Part shown: positions 9,201 to 18,218 of the stretch, piece by piece
Numbering within the stretch: the stretch's first letter is position 1
How the letters are laid out: every line of letters begins with the position of its first letter
Origin: an uncultured Formosa sp.
GTDB lineage: Bacteria; Bacteroidota; Bacteroidia; Flavobacteriales; Flavobacteriaceae
DNA: 64,000 bases
Assembly (NCBI RefSeq): GCF_947500765.1
Contig: NZ_CANMTH010000002.1
Location: forward strand, 496,001-560,000
Reading direction: 5' to 3'
Notes under the pieces: model-generated
What the model was told of the DNA's origin: nothing
The model's database searches: none
Seen by the model: only the letters and a program-made list of their open reading frames with translations
Made by a program: the position numbers and the translations under genes

Positions 9201-12200
9201 TCGCCTTGTGGTCCAGAAATATTAAACTCCCAAGTTTCTTGAGTTCCAGGCTGTATTTTATCTCTAAATGTTTTAGTATTAATGCGTAAGTCCGTCTCTG
9301 GATAGGGCACTGTAATATGCTCGGTTCCTGATTTAAAACTATTGAAAGCGGCATAGCTGTAATGAATGGCAAAACCGCCTAAGTCGCTTTGAGAAACAGG
9401 AATGGTAATCGTTTTTTTATTTTGATTTAAAATTATTGTATGGCGTGCAAAAACCTCATAATTTTTTTCTATTTCAACCGTAACCACTAAGTGTTCGGCT
9501 GCAGAAGCCAAAGTTAACGCGACTAAATCTTCTGGCTGATACTCCGATTTATCCGTCTGAATTTCAAATATTCCGTGGTCAGCAACGGTGGTGTCGTTTG
9601 GATTAAATAACGCGAAAGTCGTACTTGTTGTAATGTGTTCCGATTGGGCTGTAATACTTTCAAAGACTGCGATGTATTGCCCTGAATCCCATGACTTAAT
9701 TTTTCCTAAATTCAGCGTTTTAATATCTGCTGTATTTACATTTTTTTCAAAAACAAGTTTTCCTTTTGTCCAGTTATTAAGGTCGTCTTCGTTACTATAA
9801 GCATCGTGTGGAAATGTCGCTTTGAAAGTGTTTTTATCTATAATTTGATAATCGGGAGCTTCCCATGGACGTGTTCTTAATACATTTCTTGGACCTTGTA
9901 ATTTATAAATTTTCAGACTGCCTTTAACGGGAACAAATTCACCATTTAAATTCATGGTTTGTATCCCTATGGTGTGGTCTTTTTCGGTTTTGTTTAGTTT
10001 GTTTTCAATCTCTAAACGCGCTTTAGTGGTATGGTAACCCACAGAAATTAGGGTAGACGCAGAACGGGTTTCTCCGTTAATATCGGTGATGTCGGCTGTA
10101 ACTTCATAATTAAAAATTGGAAGAGCTGATTTATCTATAGTTACGTCTGCAAGTGCTTTAAATGTAAAACTAAAATCACCATTGTTATATGTAGTTAGTT
10201 CTCCATGCGTTATTTCTTGTGCTTCGTTGTAATAATACGGTCGTGTTCGCGAATACCAGTTAGGGAATTCTACCTTACGTGTTACACGATAAACAACCTT
10301 TGCTCCAGAAATACTACTTGCTGAGAACGCCAAAGCATTTCCGGAAATAGTAACAGAATCGTTAATTTTATAAGTCTCTGTTATAGGGTTAAAAGTCGCT
10401 TTAAACGTTGGACGTTTGTAATCTTCAACATTAAAGTAGGTTCTCGAATTAAGTTTTTTTTCGCTATTTGCACTACTAACTTCAATATAATATCGACCAT
10501 TTAATCCGGTGGTAGGTAGAATAAAGTTACCGTGAACAGACCCAAAGTCATTTGTTTTTAAAGTCAACGTTTTTACGATCTCACGGTTAACATTATATAA
10601 GGAAACCTTAAGGTCTTGTTGTGTTAACACTGCATTATTATCTGCTGTGGTCTGCATGGCAATAGCCTTAAAATAGACTGTTTGCCCAGGCCGATATAAG
10701 CTTCGGTCGGTAAATGAAAATGATTTGTAGGTTGGCTCTGGGGTATTTGTATTCCTTTTGTAATAGTACGACAGCTGAAAACTATCGAAATATGCGGTGT
10801 CGTTTGTACTGTTAATGGCTAAATCTATACGAACGTATTGGCGTTTAGTCGTTTTCGGAATACGAATATTGCCGTAACTGTCGGTCAGGTTACGCTCTGT
10901 TTTCGTCTTGTTGTTATTATACCGATAGGTTGTAATGACTTCTGTATTTGTAATAGGCTGGCCTGTATTTCTATCAATAATTTGAAACACAAGATGTTTG
11001 TCGCTATCCTTTTTTACCAAAGCCATATTAGAGACCTGAAATGTTGTGTAGCCAGTTGTTCCCGATTTAGGGTCGGTTGCTGCAATAAAGTATATACCAT
11101 TGTCAAAGGCAGGCGCTATAATTTCGGTGGTATGTGTTTGGAAGTCACCTTCAGTCTTTAATTGTGCGCTCCAAGTTTTACTATATTTTAAAGTAGCTGC
11201 AAAATTGTCTTTTTCTTTTTGTCTGTATAAATGTTTAAAATCTAACTTAGATTTATGTGATAGTTTAGCTACTTTAAATTTAAGACCATCTGTGTTTTTA
11301 TATGTGATTAACAAACGAGATTTTGTTTGTATAGGTAAAGTAGATTCTGTGGTGATTTTAACTTCCGGCTGTAAGATTTCCGACTTTAAATTTAATGCTT
11401 GTTTTGCTATGCGCGTTTCAGGAAAAGCTGTGTTAATTCGATTACATAGTGCAACAGCGTCTTTTAATTTCCAGAGTTGTTCCGTCGAGGTTCTATTAGA
11501 ATATTCGTCGCCTTGAATTTTATACATTCTTGCACGCTCTAAATCGTAGCTGGCAGATGCTAAGCTGTTTTTATAGCGTGTACTTCCGTCTTGTAAGGCA
11601 TCAATTAAAAGCTGTTCTGCATTTTTGAATGTGGCATGCTGTTTAACAAATAATAGACGTTCAATATCTACAGCAACTAAAGCTGCGGTATTTTCTGTTT
11701 GAAGATGATAGCAAATGAGGTCTTGATACAGGGTTAAGGCTTGAAACTCTAAAGATGTTTGGTCTTTAGTTTCAATATCTATATCGGTGAAAATTATAGC
11801 CGGACTTAATAGTTTTGGGTCGGAAACTTCAAATTTATATGCCGGTTTAGTAATATTACGTTCGTTGCTTTTATAAAACTGAAGCGCATTATGACTTAAA
11901 AAATCGAAAAGTGTAGGACGGTAGATTTTAGATTCTTTTTGTGTTACTAAAAGGTCTGAAAATTCATCTGTAGAAGTTTCTTTTAATATGGTTTCTTGGT
12001 TTAAACTGTGCTGAAAATGATTCTGAATTTCGGCAAATAGTGTGCTTAAATCCCAAGTTCTAAAATCTGTTTTGTCTACTTTTTCGGCAGTTTTGGTACG
12101 ATTATAAAACTGATAACGGTTTTGTCTAAAATAATCCCAATACAAATTGGCTAAAATACTTTCTAAAATATTTTTAGTAGGCGCTTTGCTTTTCGCGATT

Positions 12201-12475
12201 TCAGATTTAAAATTATTTATAATACTTATTTGAGCATCTTCTTCTAGAACTAAAGCAAATTTGCTTTTGTACAGCATGCTTTTTATATGCTGAGGTTGAT
12301 TGTTGTGTTTAAGAGCAATTTTATCAATGTGTTCTACTTTTTCTAAAGCCGATTTTGGTAAATCTGCAAGTTCTAACTGTTCAACTTCAGACCATAAATT
12401 CTCAAAATTTGGTTGCTGAGCAAGTACAGTATGTGAGAACATTAAACTTAAAAGTAATGGTTTTATAAAATTCAT
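6278..12475 (-). CDS. Alpha-2-macroglobulin family protein with an embedded TonB-plug-like segment
   Basis: A 2065-aa exported protein, the longest in the window. Residues 1-19 are a signal peptide (MNFIKPLLLSLMFSHTVLAQ). The next 500 or so residues are helical and unassigned. An MG2-type macroglobulin domain with SLYRPGQTVYFKA starts near residue 590. The alpha-2-macroglobulin core follows at about 1298 (FFFPQLQTNSEGDV). A CNEQ motif at about 1524-1527 matches the CxEQ thioester signature, so the covalent protease-trapping chemistry may be intact. Between the MG domains and the core, at about 1205-1290, is an acidic linker and then a segment resembling a SusC-type plug (PLFIIDGV, ILSIEVLKPQEAMALYG, GVVLISTKNG). 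That position is close to where the protease bait region lies in this family. Likely role, by inference: trapping foreign proteases at the cell surface or in the periplasm. The gene is alone, divergent from a TPR gene, and no PBP1C partner is nearby. Confidence 0.88.
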   Translation of the reverse strand: MNFIKPLLLSLMFSHTVLAQQPNFENLWSEVEQLELADLPKSALEKVEHIDKIALKHNNQPQHIKSMLYKSKFALVLEEDAQISIINNFKSEIAKSKAPTKNILESILANLYWDYFRQNRYQFYNRTKTAEKVDKTDFRTWDLSTLFAEIQNHFQHSLNQETILKETSTDEFSDLLVTQKESKIYRPTLFDFLSHNALQFYKSNERNITKPAYKFEVSDPKLLSPAIIFTDIDIETKDQTSLEFQALTLYQDLICYHLQTENTAALVAVDIERLLFVKQHATFKNAEQLLIDALQDGSTRYKNSLASASYDLERARMYKIQGDEYSNRTSTEQLWKLKDAVALCNRINTAFPETRIAKQALNLKSEILQPEVKITTESTLPIQTKSRLLITYKNTDGLKFKVAKLSHKSKLDFKHLYRQKEKDNFAATLKYSKTWSAQLKTEGDFQTHTTEIIAPAFDNGIYFIAATDPKSGTTGYTTFQVSNMALVKKDSDKHLVFQIIDRNTGQPITNTEVITTYRYNNNKTKTERNLTDSYGNIRIPKTTKRQYVRIDLAINSTNDTAYFDSFQLSYYYKRNTNTPEPTYKSFSFTDRSLYRPGQTVYFKAIAMQTTADNNAVLTQQDLKVSLYNVNREIVKTLTLKTNDFGSVHGNFILPTTGLNGRYYIEVSSANSEKKLNSRTYFNVEDYKRPTFKATFNPITETYKINDSVTISGNALAFSASSISGAKVVYRVTRKVEFPNWYSRTRPYYYNEAQEITHGELTTYNNGDFSFTFKALADVTIDKSALPIFNYEVTADITDINGETRSASTLISVGYHTTKARLEIENKLNKTEKDHTIGIQTMNLNGEFVPVKGSLKIYKLQGPRNVLRTRPWEAPDYQIIDKNTFKATFPHDAYSNEDDLNNWTKGKLVFEKNVNTADIKTLNLGKIKSWDSGQYIAVFESITAQSEHITTSTTFALFNPNDTTVADHGIFEIQTDKSEYQPEDLVALTLASAAEHLVVTVEIEKNYEVFARHTIILNQNKKTITIPVSQSDLGGFAIHYSYAAFNSFKSGTEHITVPYPETDLRINTKTFRDKIQPGTQETWEFNISGPQGEKLSSEVLASMYDASLDEFYRHSWNLYAISQPRYSSYNNWRANSSFGNHSIHFNYTSEHIQVTPQLYDALNWFGFNFNGNQWINRRYLSQKRASMAVPTPPSSEVISIAEDSAEVAETVIEEVEEDVSVPIRGVSSLSGKNTPLFIIDGVASEANTVDKADILSIEVLKPQEAMALYGRKALYGVVLISTKNGSAFNDVKIRKNLKETAFFFPQLQTNSEGDVSFSFTSPEALTQWKLQLLAHSKSMNSAIQTLTTVTQKELMVQPNTPRFLRQGDAITISSKISNLSDTVLNGEAVLQLFDATTNAPIDINLENTNAVKSFSVDTKNTTQVSWKLKIPETVDAVLYKIIAKAGTFSDGEQNILPVLSNRTLVTESMPLWVNGNEIRHFQLDKLKHNTSKTLKHHKLTLEITSNPAWYAIQALPYIIEYPFDCNEQIFSRFYGNSLASHIVTSNPRIQEVFNLWKSKDALISNLEKNEDLKSILIEETPWLRDAQSETEQKKRIGLLFDMNTMSAKLQATKQKLERNQLGSGAWPWFAGGSENRYITQHIVTGFGHLQHLGLDTKDSEHMLSRAIKFTDSEFIETYKNISKYNAKPDYDAYHLNDIQLHYLYMRSFYTEDKPSKELQNTINYYGSQIKKYWTKGSLYNKGLMALIAQRLGDKKTATAIIKSLKENSITNDELGMYWKANTASWYWYESPIETQSLLIEAFSEIENDTTTVDNLTKWLLKNKQTNRWSTTKSTTDAIYAILLKGSDWLSVTESVDITVGGQPIPENKLKDIKVEAGTGYFKTTWNADEITPELAEITLTNKNKGIAWGSLYWQYFENLDAITSAETPLQLTKKLFIKSNTDTGEALKAIKPSTKLKVGDLITVRITLKTDRNMEFLHMKDMRASGLEPVNVLSSYKWQDGLGYYESTKDAATHFFFDAVSKGVYVFEYDLRVNNAGKMSNGITTIESMYAPEFSSHSEGTTITIK

Positions 12476-12618
12476 AGTTGTAGATTGATTTATAGTTTGT
12501 AGTCTTAGAATTAAACTGAAATCAAAAATAATTCCACTTTTGATTTATATTTAAAAGGAATCTCTTTTTTTTAGTTTCCAATTTTATTATACATATTAGA
12601 ATATGCATATAAAAAGAT

Positions 12619-12626
12619 TATTTTTG
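12619..12626 (+). promoter_or_regulatory. Candidate -7 box of the TPR gene, very close to its start codon
   Basis: TATTTTTG matches TAnnTTTG and ends 5 bases before the ATG at 12631. If it is used, transcription would start at or within a few bases of the start codon. No good -33 box is visible. Confidence 0.4.
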
Positions 12627-12630
12627 CTGT

Positions 12631-13374
12631 ATGAGATGTCTTCTAATTTGTGTTATTAGTACTGTACTATGTCTTCCAAACATTCTGTTTTCTCAACAAA
12701 TTTTAGTTGAAGCACAAGCATATTTTGATGCTAAAAATTATAATGAAACAATTTCTGTATTAAAACCGTTTGTAGTAACTACCAAAACGAATTTTGAAGC
12801 CATGGAGTTGTTAGGAGATGCTTATAGCCATTTAAAAGTGTGGGATTCTGCAATTGTTGAATATAAAAACTTGGTTGTAATTGATGATGAAAATGCAAAT
12901 TATCATTACAAATACGGAGGTGCATTGGCTATGAAAGCTTTAAAGGCAGATAAAATGTCGGCAATTCCATTGATTTTAGACGCTAAATCTGAGTTTTTAA
13001 AAGCATCAGAATTAGATGAAAAACATATTGAAACACGTTGGGCATTGGTGAAATTATATATGGAATTACCTTGGGTTTTAGGCGGAAGTACTTCTAAAGC
13101 GATTCAGTTTGCTAACCAATTAATTGCGCTTTCTGAAGTCGATGGTTATTTAGCCAAAGGTTATCTTTATAATAAAGACGGAGATTACAAACAAGCTAAA
13201 TTTTATTATAAACAAGCAGTAGAGGTTGGCCAGTCTAAAACCTGTTATACCGAGCTTGCAAATTTTTATTTAAAGTATCAAGAGAAGGATAAAGCTCTAA
13301 CTATTTTAAGAACGGGATTCGAGTATTTAAAAGATGAAGAACTTCAGCAAAAAATAGAGGAGATTACACAATAA
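12631..13374 (+). CDS. Exported TPR-repeat protein of unknown specific role
   Basis: A 247-aa protein with a signal peptide (MRCLLICVISTVLCLPNILFSQ). It then contains tandem helix pairs of TPR character: ILVEAQAYFDAKNYNETISVL, an AMELLGDAYSHLKVWDSAIV repeat, a central region carrying ELDEKHIETRWALVKLY, and two C-terminal repeats (YLYNKDGDYKQAKFYYKQA and YLKYQEKDKALTILRTG). TPR domains mediate protein-protein contacts, and no catalytic domain is visible. The signal peptide begins at the first residue, so the ATG at 12631 is the only sensible start. The gene lies 54 bases upstream of mpl but mpl appears to have its own promoter. A link to envelope or peptidoglycan maintenance is conceivable from position only. 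Confidence 0.75.
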   Translation: MRCLLICVISTVLCLPNILFSQQILVEAQAYFDAKNYNETISVLKPFVVTTKTNFEAMELLGDAYSHLKVWDSAIVEYKNLVVIDDENANYHYKYGGALAMKALKADKMSAIPLILDAKSEFLKASELDEKHIETRWALVKLYMELPWVLGGSTSKAIQFANQLIALSEVDGYLAKGYLYNKDGDYKQAKFYYKQAVEVGQSKTCYTELANFYLKYQEKDKALTILRTGFEYLKDEELQQKIEEITQ

Positions 13375-13401
13375 TCATTCAGAAAAACGTACTAAAACGT
13401 G

Positions 13402-13409
13402 TATCTTTA
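13402..13409 (+). promoter_or_regulatory. Candidate -7 box of mpl
   Basis: TATCTTTA is one mismatch from TAnnTTTG and lies 19 bases before the ATG at 13429. It falls inside the longer GTG-initiated frame, which argues for the ATG as the true start. Confidence 0.4.
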
Positions 13410-13428
13410 CGATCTTCAAAATAAGTTT

Positions 13429-14784
13429 ATGAATGTACATTTTATAGCCATTGGCGGGAGTGCAATGCACAATTTAGCTATGGCATTGCATAACAAAGGA
13501 TATCAGGTAACGGGAAGCGACGATGAGATTTTCGAACCTTCAAAATCAAGATTAGAGTCTAAAGGATTATTGCCAGAAACATTTGGATGGTTTCCAGAGA
13601 AAATCACAGCACAGTTAGATGCAGTAGTTTTAGGCATGCATGCAAAAGCAGACAATCCGGAGTTGTTAAAAGCTCAAGAATTAGGTCTAAAAATATATAG
13701 TTATCCTGAATTCTTGTACGAACAGTCTAAAAATAAAACACGCGTAGTTATTGGTGGAAGTCACGGTAAAACGACTATTACTTCTATGATTTTACATGTT
13801 ATGCACTATCATGATCGCGATGTAGATTATATGGTTGGTGCACAATTAGACGGTTTTGATGTGATGGTGAAGCTAACCGAAGACAATGATTTTATTGTTT
13901 TAGAAGGCGATGAATATTTAAGTTCTCCAATAGATAGACGCCCAAAATTTCATTTATACAAACCTAATATTGCGTTATTAAGTGGTATTGCTTGGGATCA
14001 TATTAATGTGTTTCCAATATATGAAAATTATGAAGAGCAATTTAAAATATTTGTAGATAGTATTGTGAATGGCGGAAGTATAACTTATAATGAAGAAGAT
14101 GACGCTGTTAAGCGAGTTGTAGAAGCTTCTGTGAATCCGATTAGAAAATTACCATATCATACCCCTGAATATACTGTTGAAGATGGGGAAACTTTATTAG
14201 AAACTCCAGAAGGACCATTACCAATTGAAGTATTTGGAAAACACAATCTAAATAATTTAGCAGGTGCCAAATGGATTTGTCAGCATATGGGAATTGATGA
14301 AGATGATTTCTACGAAGCGATTTCTACGTTTAAAGGAGCGAGTAAGCGTCTTGAGAAAATAGCCGAAGGACAAAATAGCGTTGCCTATAAAGATTTTGCA
14401 CATTCGCCAAGTAAAGTACAAGCTACTACAAATGCGGTGAAAGCACAATATGAAAACAGAACATTAGTAGCATGTTTGGAGTTGCATACCTATAGCAGTT
14501 TAAATGCAGAGTTTTTAAAAGAGTATAAAGGCGCTTTAGATGCAGCAGATGTTGCGGTAGTATTTTATTCTCCACATGCTTTAGAAATTAAAAAATTAGA
14601 AACGGTAACCGAAGCACAAATTGCATCGGCATTCCAACGAGATGATTTAATTATTTATACCAATCCGGATGCGTTTAAAGACTTTATATTTTCTCAGAAC
14701 TTTGAAAATAAATCGTTGTTATTAATGAGTTCTGGAAATTACGGTGGGTTAGATTTCGATGAAGTTAAAACACTTATTGAATAA
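13429..14784 (+). CDS. mpl: UDP-N-acetylmuramate:L-alanyl-gamma-D-glutamyl-meso-diaminopimelate ligase
   Basis: A cytoplasmic Mur-ligase family enzyme that joins the recycled tripeptide L-Ala-D-Glu-meso-DAP to UDP-MurNAc using ATP, returning cell-wall turnover products to peptidoglycan synthesis. The 451-aa protein has the N-terminal Rossmann segment VHFIAIGGSAMHNLA and the ATP loop GGSHGKTT at about 109-116. The central motifs are LEGDEYLSSPIDRRPKF and GIAWDHINVFP, followed by the HNLNNLAGA and KDFAHSPSKV segments. The substrate-recognition difference from MurC is inferred from the overall Mpl-like sequence and length. The frame is open to a GTG at 13399, but the ATG at 13429 starts exactly at the conserved N-terminus. 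Confidence 0.94.
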   Translation: MNVHFIAIGGSAMHNLAMALHNKGYQVTGSDDEIFEPSKSRLESKGLLPETFGWFPEKITAQLDAVVLGMHAKADNPELLKAQELGLKIYSYPEFLYEQSKNKTRVVIGGSHGKTTITSMILHVMHYHDRDVDYMVGAQLDGFDVMVKLTEDNDFIVLEGDEYLSSPIDRRPKFHLYKPNIALLSGIAWDHINVFPIYENYEEQFKIFVDSIVNGGSITYNEEDDAVKRVVEASVNPIRKLPYHTPEYTVEDGETLLETPEGPLPIEVFGKHNLNNLAGAKWICQHMGIDEDDFYEAISTFKGASKRLEKIAEGQNSVAYKDFAHSPSKVQATTNAVKAQYENRTLVACLELHTYSSLNAEFLKEYKGALDAADVAVVFYSPHALEIKKLETVTEAQIASAFQRDDLIIYTNPDAFKDFIFSQNFENKSLLLMSSGNYGGLDFDEVKTLIE

Positions 14785-14902
14785 TGTGATAAATTGTTCG
14801 GTTACTTGATTATTTTTTACCTAATCCAAGAATTGTATAATTTAGATATGTGACCACGAAAAGAGTTTGTTTTCACGTTACAAATTAATTACAAATAGAA
14901 AT

Positions 14903-14943
14903 AAAAAGGCGAGATTTTGAATAATTCAAAATCTCGCCTTTTT
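14903..14943. terminator. Bidirectional terminator between convergent mpl and the MscS-type channel gene
   Basis: A perfect 19-base inverted repeat (AAAAAGGCGAGATTTTGAA and its complement) with a 3-base loop, A-rich on one side and T-rich on the other. The remaining 118 bases after mpl contain only a weak imperfect inverted repeat (14851-14882). Confidence 0.9.
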
Positions 14944-14959
14944 ATGATTAAATACGTTG

Positions 14960-17551
14960 TTATTTAGTGTCTTCATTTTTAGAATCTGTAGAATGAATAT
15001 CTGTTTTTAAAGGTTCTATAAATGGTTTATCTAAATTTTTATTTAATGGTTTTTCTTCTTCAATAGGGGTATTGTTTATTGGTAAAGGTGGCGTATTGAA
15101 GTTTTCGGGGAAATTACGCACATTAAGATCGCGCTGTGGAAATGGAATTTCAATACCTTCAGCTTTAAAACGATTATAAATACTAATAGAAATATCACTT
15201 TTAGATTGTAATCCAACCTCGTAGTGTACCCAAAATAATAATCTAAAATTTAGTGAGCTATCTCCAAAATCATTAAAAAGTGCTTTGGGAGCAGGATCTG
15301 CCAGAGTGTATTGATTTTCTGTTGCAATTTCTGTTAGAATTTCTAAAATACGATTAGGATCGGAGTTGTAAGATGTACCAATTAAAACTTCTACACGTTT
15401 GGTGTTGTTAGAAAGTGTCCAGTTTATTAAGTCGTTAGAAATTAAATTGTTGTTTGGTACCACAACTTCGGCACCATCAAATGTGCTTATATTTGAAGAT
15501 CTTACGCCAATTCGGTTTACGGTACCTAGTAAATTATTGACTTCTACGGTGTCTCCAGGTAAAATCGGACGCTCAAAAACCAAGATTAATCCCGAGACAA
15601 AATTGGAAATTACGGTTTGTAAACCAAAACCAATACCTAAACCCAAAGCACCGGCCATAAGATTAAATTTACCTAAATCAATGCCTAAAGCACCGAGTGC
15701 AAGAATAAGTCCGAAGCCTAAAATAAAATATCTTATCACTAGAGAGATTGCTGAAGGTATCCCTTTAGAGAACTTAAAGAATCTTAAAACACCATCGTCA
15801 TCATTTATTAAAAAAGAAATTATTTTAGTAAGTGCGTAAGTGATTATTAAAGTTAAAATAAAACCTAACACACCTTCTAGCGTAAAAGATAAACTACCTA
15901 TTTGGTAAGGTTCTGTAATCGAGTCTTGAACCGTTTCAATTATTGGTGTTAACACATCAATAATACTTAAAAAATAGAAGGACCAAATTATACCAACAAT
16001 TATTCTAGAGACTTTAAGTGTTAGTTTTTCTATACGCAATCGATCAGATTCGACATAAGATGGTTTCACACCATAATGACGATTAATTACACCAACAGTA
16101 ATGCCATTTCCAATCATTAAAAGGGTATAAAAAAAAGTAGTTATTATCCCACTTTGTGTACTTATTTTTAAAGACAAGTCGGTTAAATTAGTGTAACCTA
16201 AAATGTTAGAGATAATCGAGATGATGCTTAAAAGATAAACGATAGGTGTTAAGCGAATAAGAAATCGTCCAAACGCATCTAAAGTAAGCTTTCTAGTTTC
16301 TAAATATGGATTAGTAAACTTGTAAAGTATTGCGATAACTGTAAGCGCTTCAACCATAATATAAATACGATATATTCCTGAAGAAAACCAGATATACGAT
16401 TTTGAAGAGTTAAGCACAAAAAACAAAATTACAACCAAAATAATGCCTTTAAATTGCTTATGCATATATGGCCGAATTAACGGAATGGTACATGCCAGTA
16501 CTAACAATGTTGTAATATCGCTAAATAGTTTTGGTGTATTAGTAAACATTAATTTAGCCAGTAAAAGCGATAGAAACACTATTGAAATGGTGTTTTGGTG
16601 TATAATGATGCTTTTTGCCGTTTGTAATTTTTTTGTTCTCTCTTTGTATTCGTATTTAAAAAATCCGGTTCTTAAACGACGAATAAATAAAGCAATACCA
16701 GTAACAAAAACAAGGTAGAAAAAAATAACACTTGTTCTGCTTTTTAAATACTCGTACGAACTTGAAACATTATCCTTTATAGATTCTATATCGTCTCTTA
16801 TTTCAGGATTTTTAGGGTTTCCTGTAAAAGACGTATTCCATAAAGCATCGTGGCGTTTATGGAAAATGTTGTAAACATCAGAATTTTTTAATTCTGATAA
16901 ATCATCCATTACTTGCTCTGTAATACTAATCTGAGCATCTATACTAGTCTCTAGTATAAGGTAATAGTTGTTGTTGTTAATAATAGCTGTCTTAGTTTCT
17001 TTTGTTTTATCCCAGACCTCTTTTATAGCATTTAAGACTTCATTGGGAGCGCCGTTTTCTATGGCTTTTTGATAGCTTAAATCCCAAGTTTTTTCTTTTA
17101 TAATAATATCATTAATAAATCTTGAATTACGAATTTCTTGATTATTTACAGTCGATTGCCAACCATTTAAAGTGACCTTGTAACCATACCATTTAGAAAT
17201 TAAATTATTTATTTTTTGAAGGTTGGGACTGGCCTTGATGAAATTTTCAACCGTGTTAGACTCTTGTAGTAAAAACTGTGAATGTATGGTGTGAATAGAA
17301 TCGATTTTTTTAATACTATTCGGAATCTTAATCTTTTTTTGTGTTAGTTTAAGTTGGTTTGTAGCATTGTCTATTTCCCTAACTATATTTATAGTTGCAA
17401 TAGCTTTAGGCTTAGAAAGCCTTGTAGTATCTAATGATGACGAAATTCCTTCTATGTCGGAAAATAAATCTGTTTGTGCTATGCCAGTGTAAGCAGATAA
17501 GTATAGCAAAATGCAGAAGAGTTGTTTTAAGATCTTTCTATGTAGATTCAT
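14960..17551 (-). CDS. Large MscS-family mechanosensitive ion channel
   Basis: An 863-aa inner-membrane channel that would release solutes on hypo-osmotic shock. A signal peptide (about residues 1-25) leads into a long periplasmic, partly coiled region of about 250 residues. A series of hydrophobic segments follows, starting near residue 280. The conserved MscS pore and beta-domain come last: GLGIGFGLQTVISNFVSG around residues 638-655, then LVFERPILPGDTVEV, RIGVRSSNISTFDGAEVVVPN and IGTSYNSDP. The N-terminal periplasmic domain and extra membrane helices place it with the large MscK/MscM-like members rather than the 286-aa MscS. The last 60 residues are charged and proline-containing, and probably cytoplasmic. 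It is convergent with mpl and carries its own promoter region of about 55 bases after the PaiB-like gene. Confidence 0.9.
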   Translation of the reverse strand: MNLHRKILKQLFCILLYLSAYTGIAQTDLFSDIEGISSSLDTTRLSKPKAIATINIVREIDNATNQLKLTQKKIKIPNSIKKIDSIHTIHSQFLLQESNTVENFIKASPNLQKINNLISKWYGYKVTLNGWQSTVNNQEIRNSRFINDIIIKEKTWDLSYQKAIENGAPNEVLNAIKEVWDKTKETKTAIINNNNYYLILETSIDAQISITEQVMDDLSELKNSDVYNIFHKRHDALWNTSFTGNPKNPEIRDDIESIKDNVSSSYEYLKSRTSVIFFYLVFVTGIALFIRRLRTGFFKYEYKERTKKLQTAKSIIIHQNTISIVFLSLLLAKLMFTNTPKLFSDITTLLVLACTIPLIRPYMHKQFKGIILVVILFFVLNSSKSYIWFSSGIYRIYIMVEALTVIAILYKFTNPYLETRKLTLDAFGRFLIRLTPIVYLLSIISIISNILGYTNLTDLSLKISTQSGIITTFFYTLLMIGNGITVGVINRHYGVKPSYVESDRLRIEKLTLKVSRIIVGIIWSFYFLSIIDVLTPIIETVQDSITEPYQIGSLSFTLEGVLGFILTLIITYALTKIISFLINDDDGVLRFFKFSKGIPSAISLVIRYFILGFGLILALGALGIDLGKFNLMAGALGLGIGFGLQTVISNFVSGLILVFERPILPGDTVEVNNLLGTVNRIGVRSSNISTFDGAEVVVPNNNLISNDLINWTLSNNTKRVEVLIGTSYNSDPNRILEILTEIATENQYTLADPAPKALFNDFGDSSLNFRLLFWVHYEVGLQSKSDISISIYNRFKAEGIEIPFPQRDLNVRNFPENFNTPPLPINNTPIEEEKPLNKNLDKPFIEPLKTDIHSTDSKNEDTK

Positions 17552-17605
17552 ATTCTTGATTAAGAATTATTAAGATACAAAATAAATGTGTAGAAGATTA
17601 AAGCT

Positions 17606-18202
17606 TTACGCTTTGGTTATGTTGTCTAAAAATGGTTTTATAGATGTTTTATTAACCGAAATTAATTTTTGTTTTGCAATGTTTTGCGCTTCTGGTGTTT
17701 TGTTTTGAGATAATTTAAACTTGCCTTCCCAATGCTTAATATCAATTTCAAAGCCCATTACATAATTTACAAATTGATCCATTTTTGGATTGTTATAATC
17801 TAAAATATAAGCATGTTCTGGTTCTTCTAAAAAAGCAGTCATATCTACCATAGATTGTTTAACTACATTATTATTTTCTATTTCAGTAGCTGTGCCTTGT
17901 AAATGTACTTTTATATAATTCCAGGTAGGTAGTTCTGTAGCTCCAATTAGACTAGGCGATATGTAAGCATCCGGACCTGAAAAAATAACAGTTACGGGGG
18001 TGTTTTTTGTTAACAGTTTAGCTTGAGGATTGTTTTTATCTATATGTCCAGTAAGTTTCCCAGATTTATAAATTAAAGGTAAATGTGATATAAAAGGTAC
18101 GTTATCTTTTACAGAAATTAGTGTCGCTAATGAATAGTGATTAATCACTTCTATCATGTGATTCTTATCGGAGTCTTGATGTATGTCAGGCGGATAACTC
18201 AA
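17606..18202 (-). CDS. PaiB-like FMN-binding protein
   Basis: A 198-aa member of the family named FMN-binding negative transcriptional regulator after Bacillus PaiB. Visible family features are YSLATLISV near the N-terminus, PFISHLPLIY, LTGHIDKNNPQ, a VIFSGPDAYISPS core and LPTWNYIKVHLQG, which together form the split-barrel flavin fold. The C-terminus has KFKLSQNKTPEAQ. Bacterial homologues are often annotated as regulators, but direct DNA binding is not obvious from the sequence. A flavin-dependent enzymatic role is equally possible. It follows the DUF1569 gene by 16 bases on the same strand, so they form a two-gene operon. Confidence 0.85.
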   Translation of the reverse strand: MSYPPDIHQDSDKNHMIEVINHYSLATLISVKDNVPFISHLPLIYKSGKLTGHIDKNNPQAKLLTKNTPVTVIFSGPDAYISPSLIGATELPTWNYIKVHLQGTATEIENNNVVKQSMVDMTAFLEEPEHAYILDYNNPKMDQFVNYVMGFEIDIKHWEGKFKLSQNKTPEAQNIAKQKLISVNKTSIKPFLDNITKA

Positions 18203-18218
18203 CGGTTAAATAATTTAG

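Noticed and set aside
13399..13428. GTG start for mpl ten codons upstream
   Set aside because: The added residues are not family-like, and the segment carries a promoter-like TATCTTTA box. The conserved N-terminus starts at the ATG at 13429.
14851..14882. Imperfect inverted repeat downstream of mpl
   Set aside because: Pairing is interrupted and no T run follows. The perfect terminator at 14903-14943 explains the end of the transcript.
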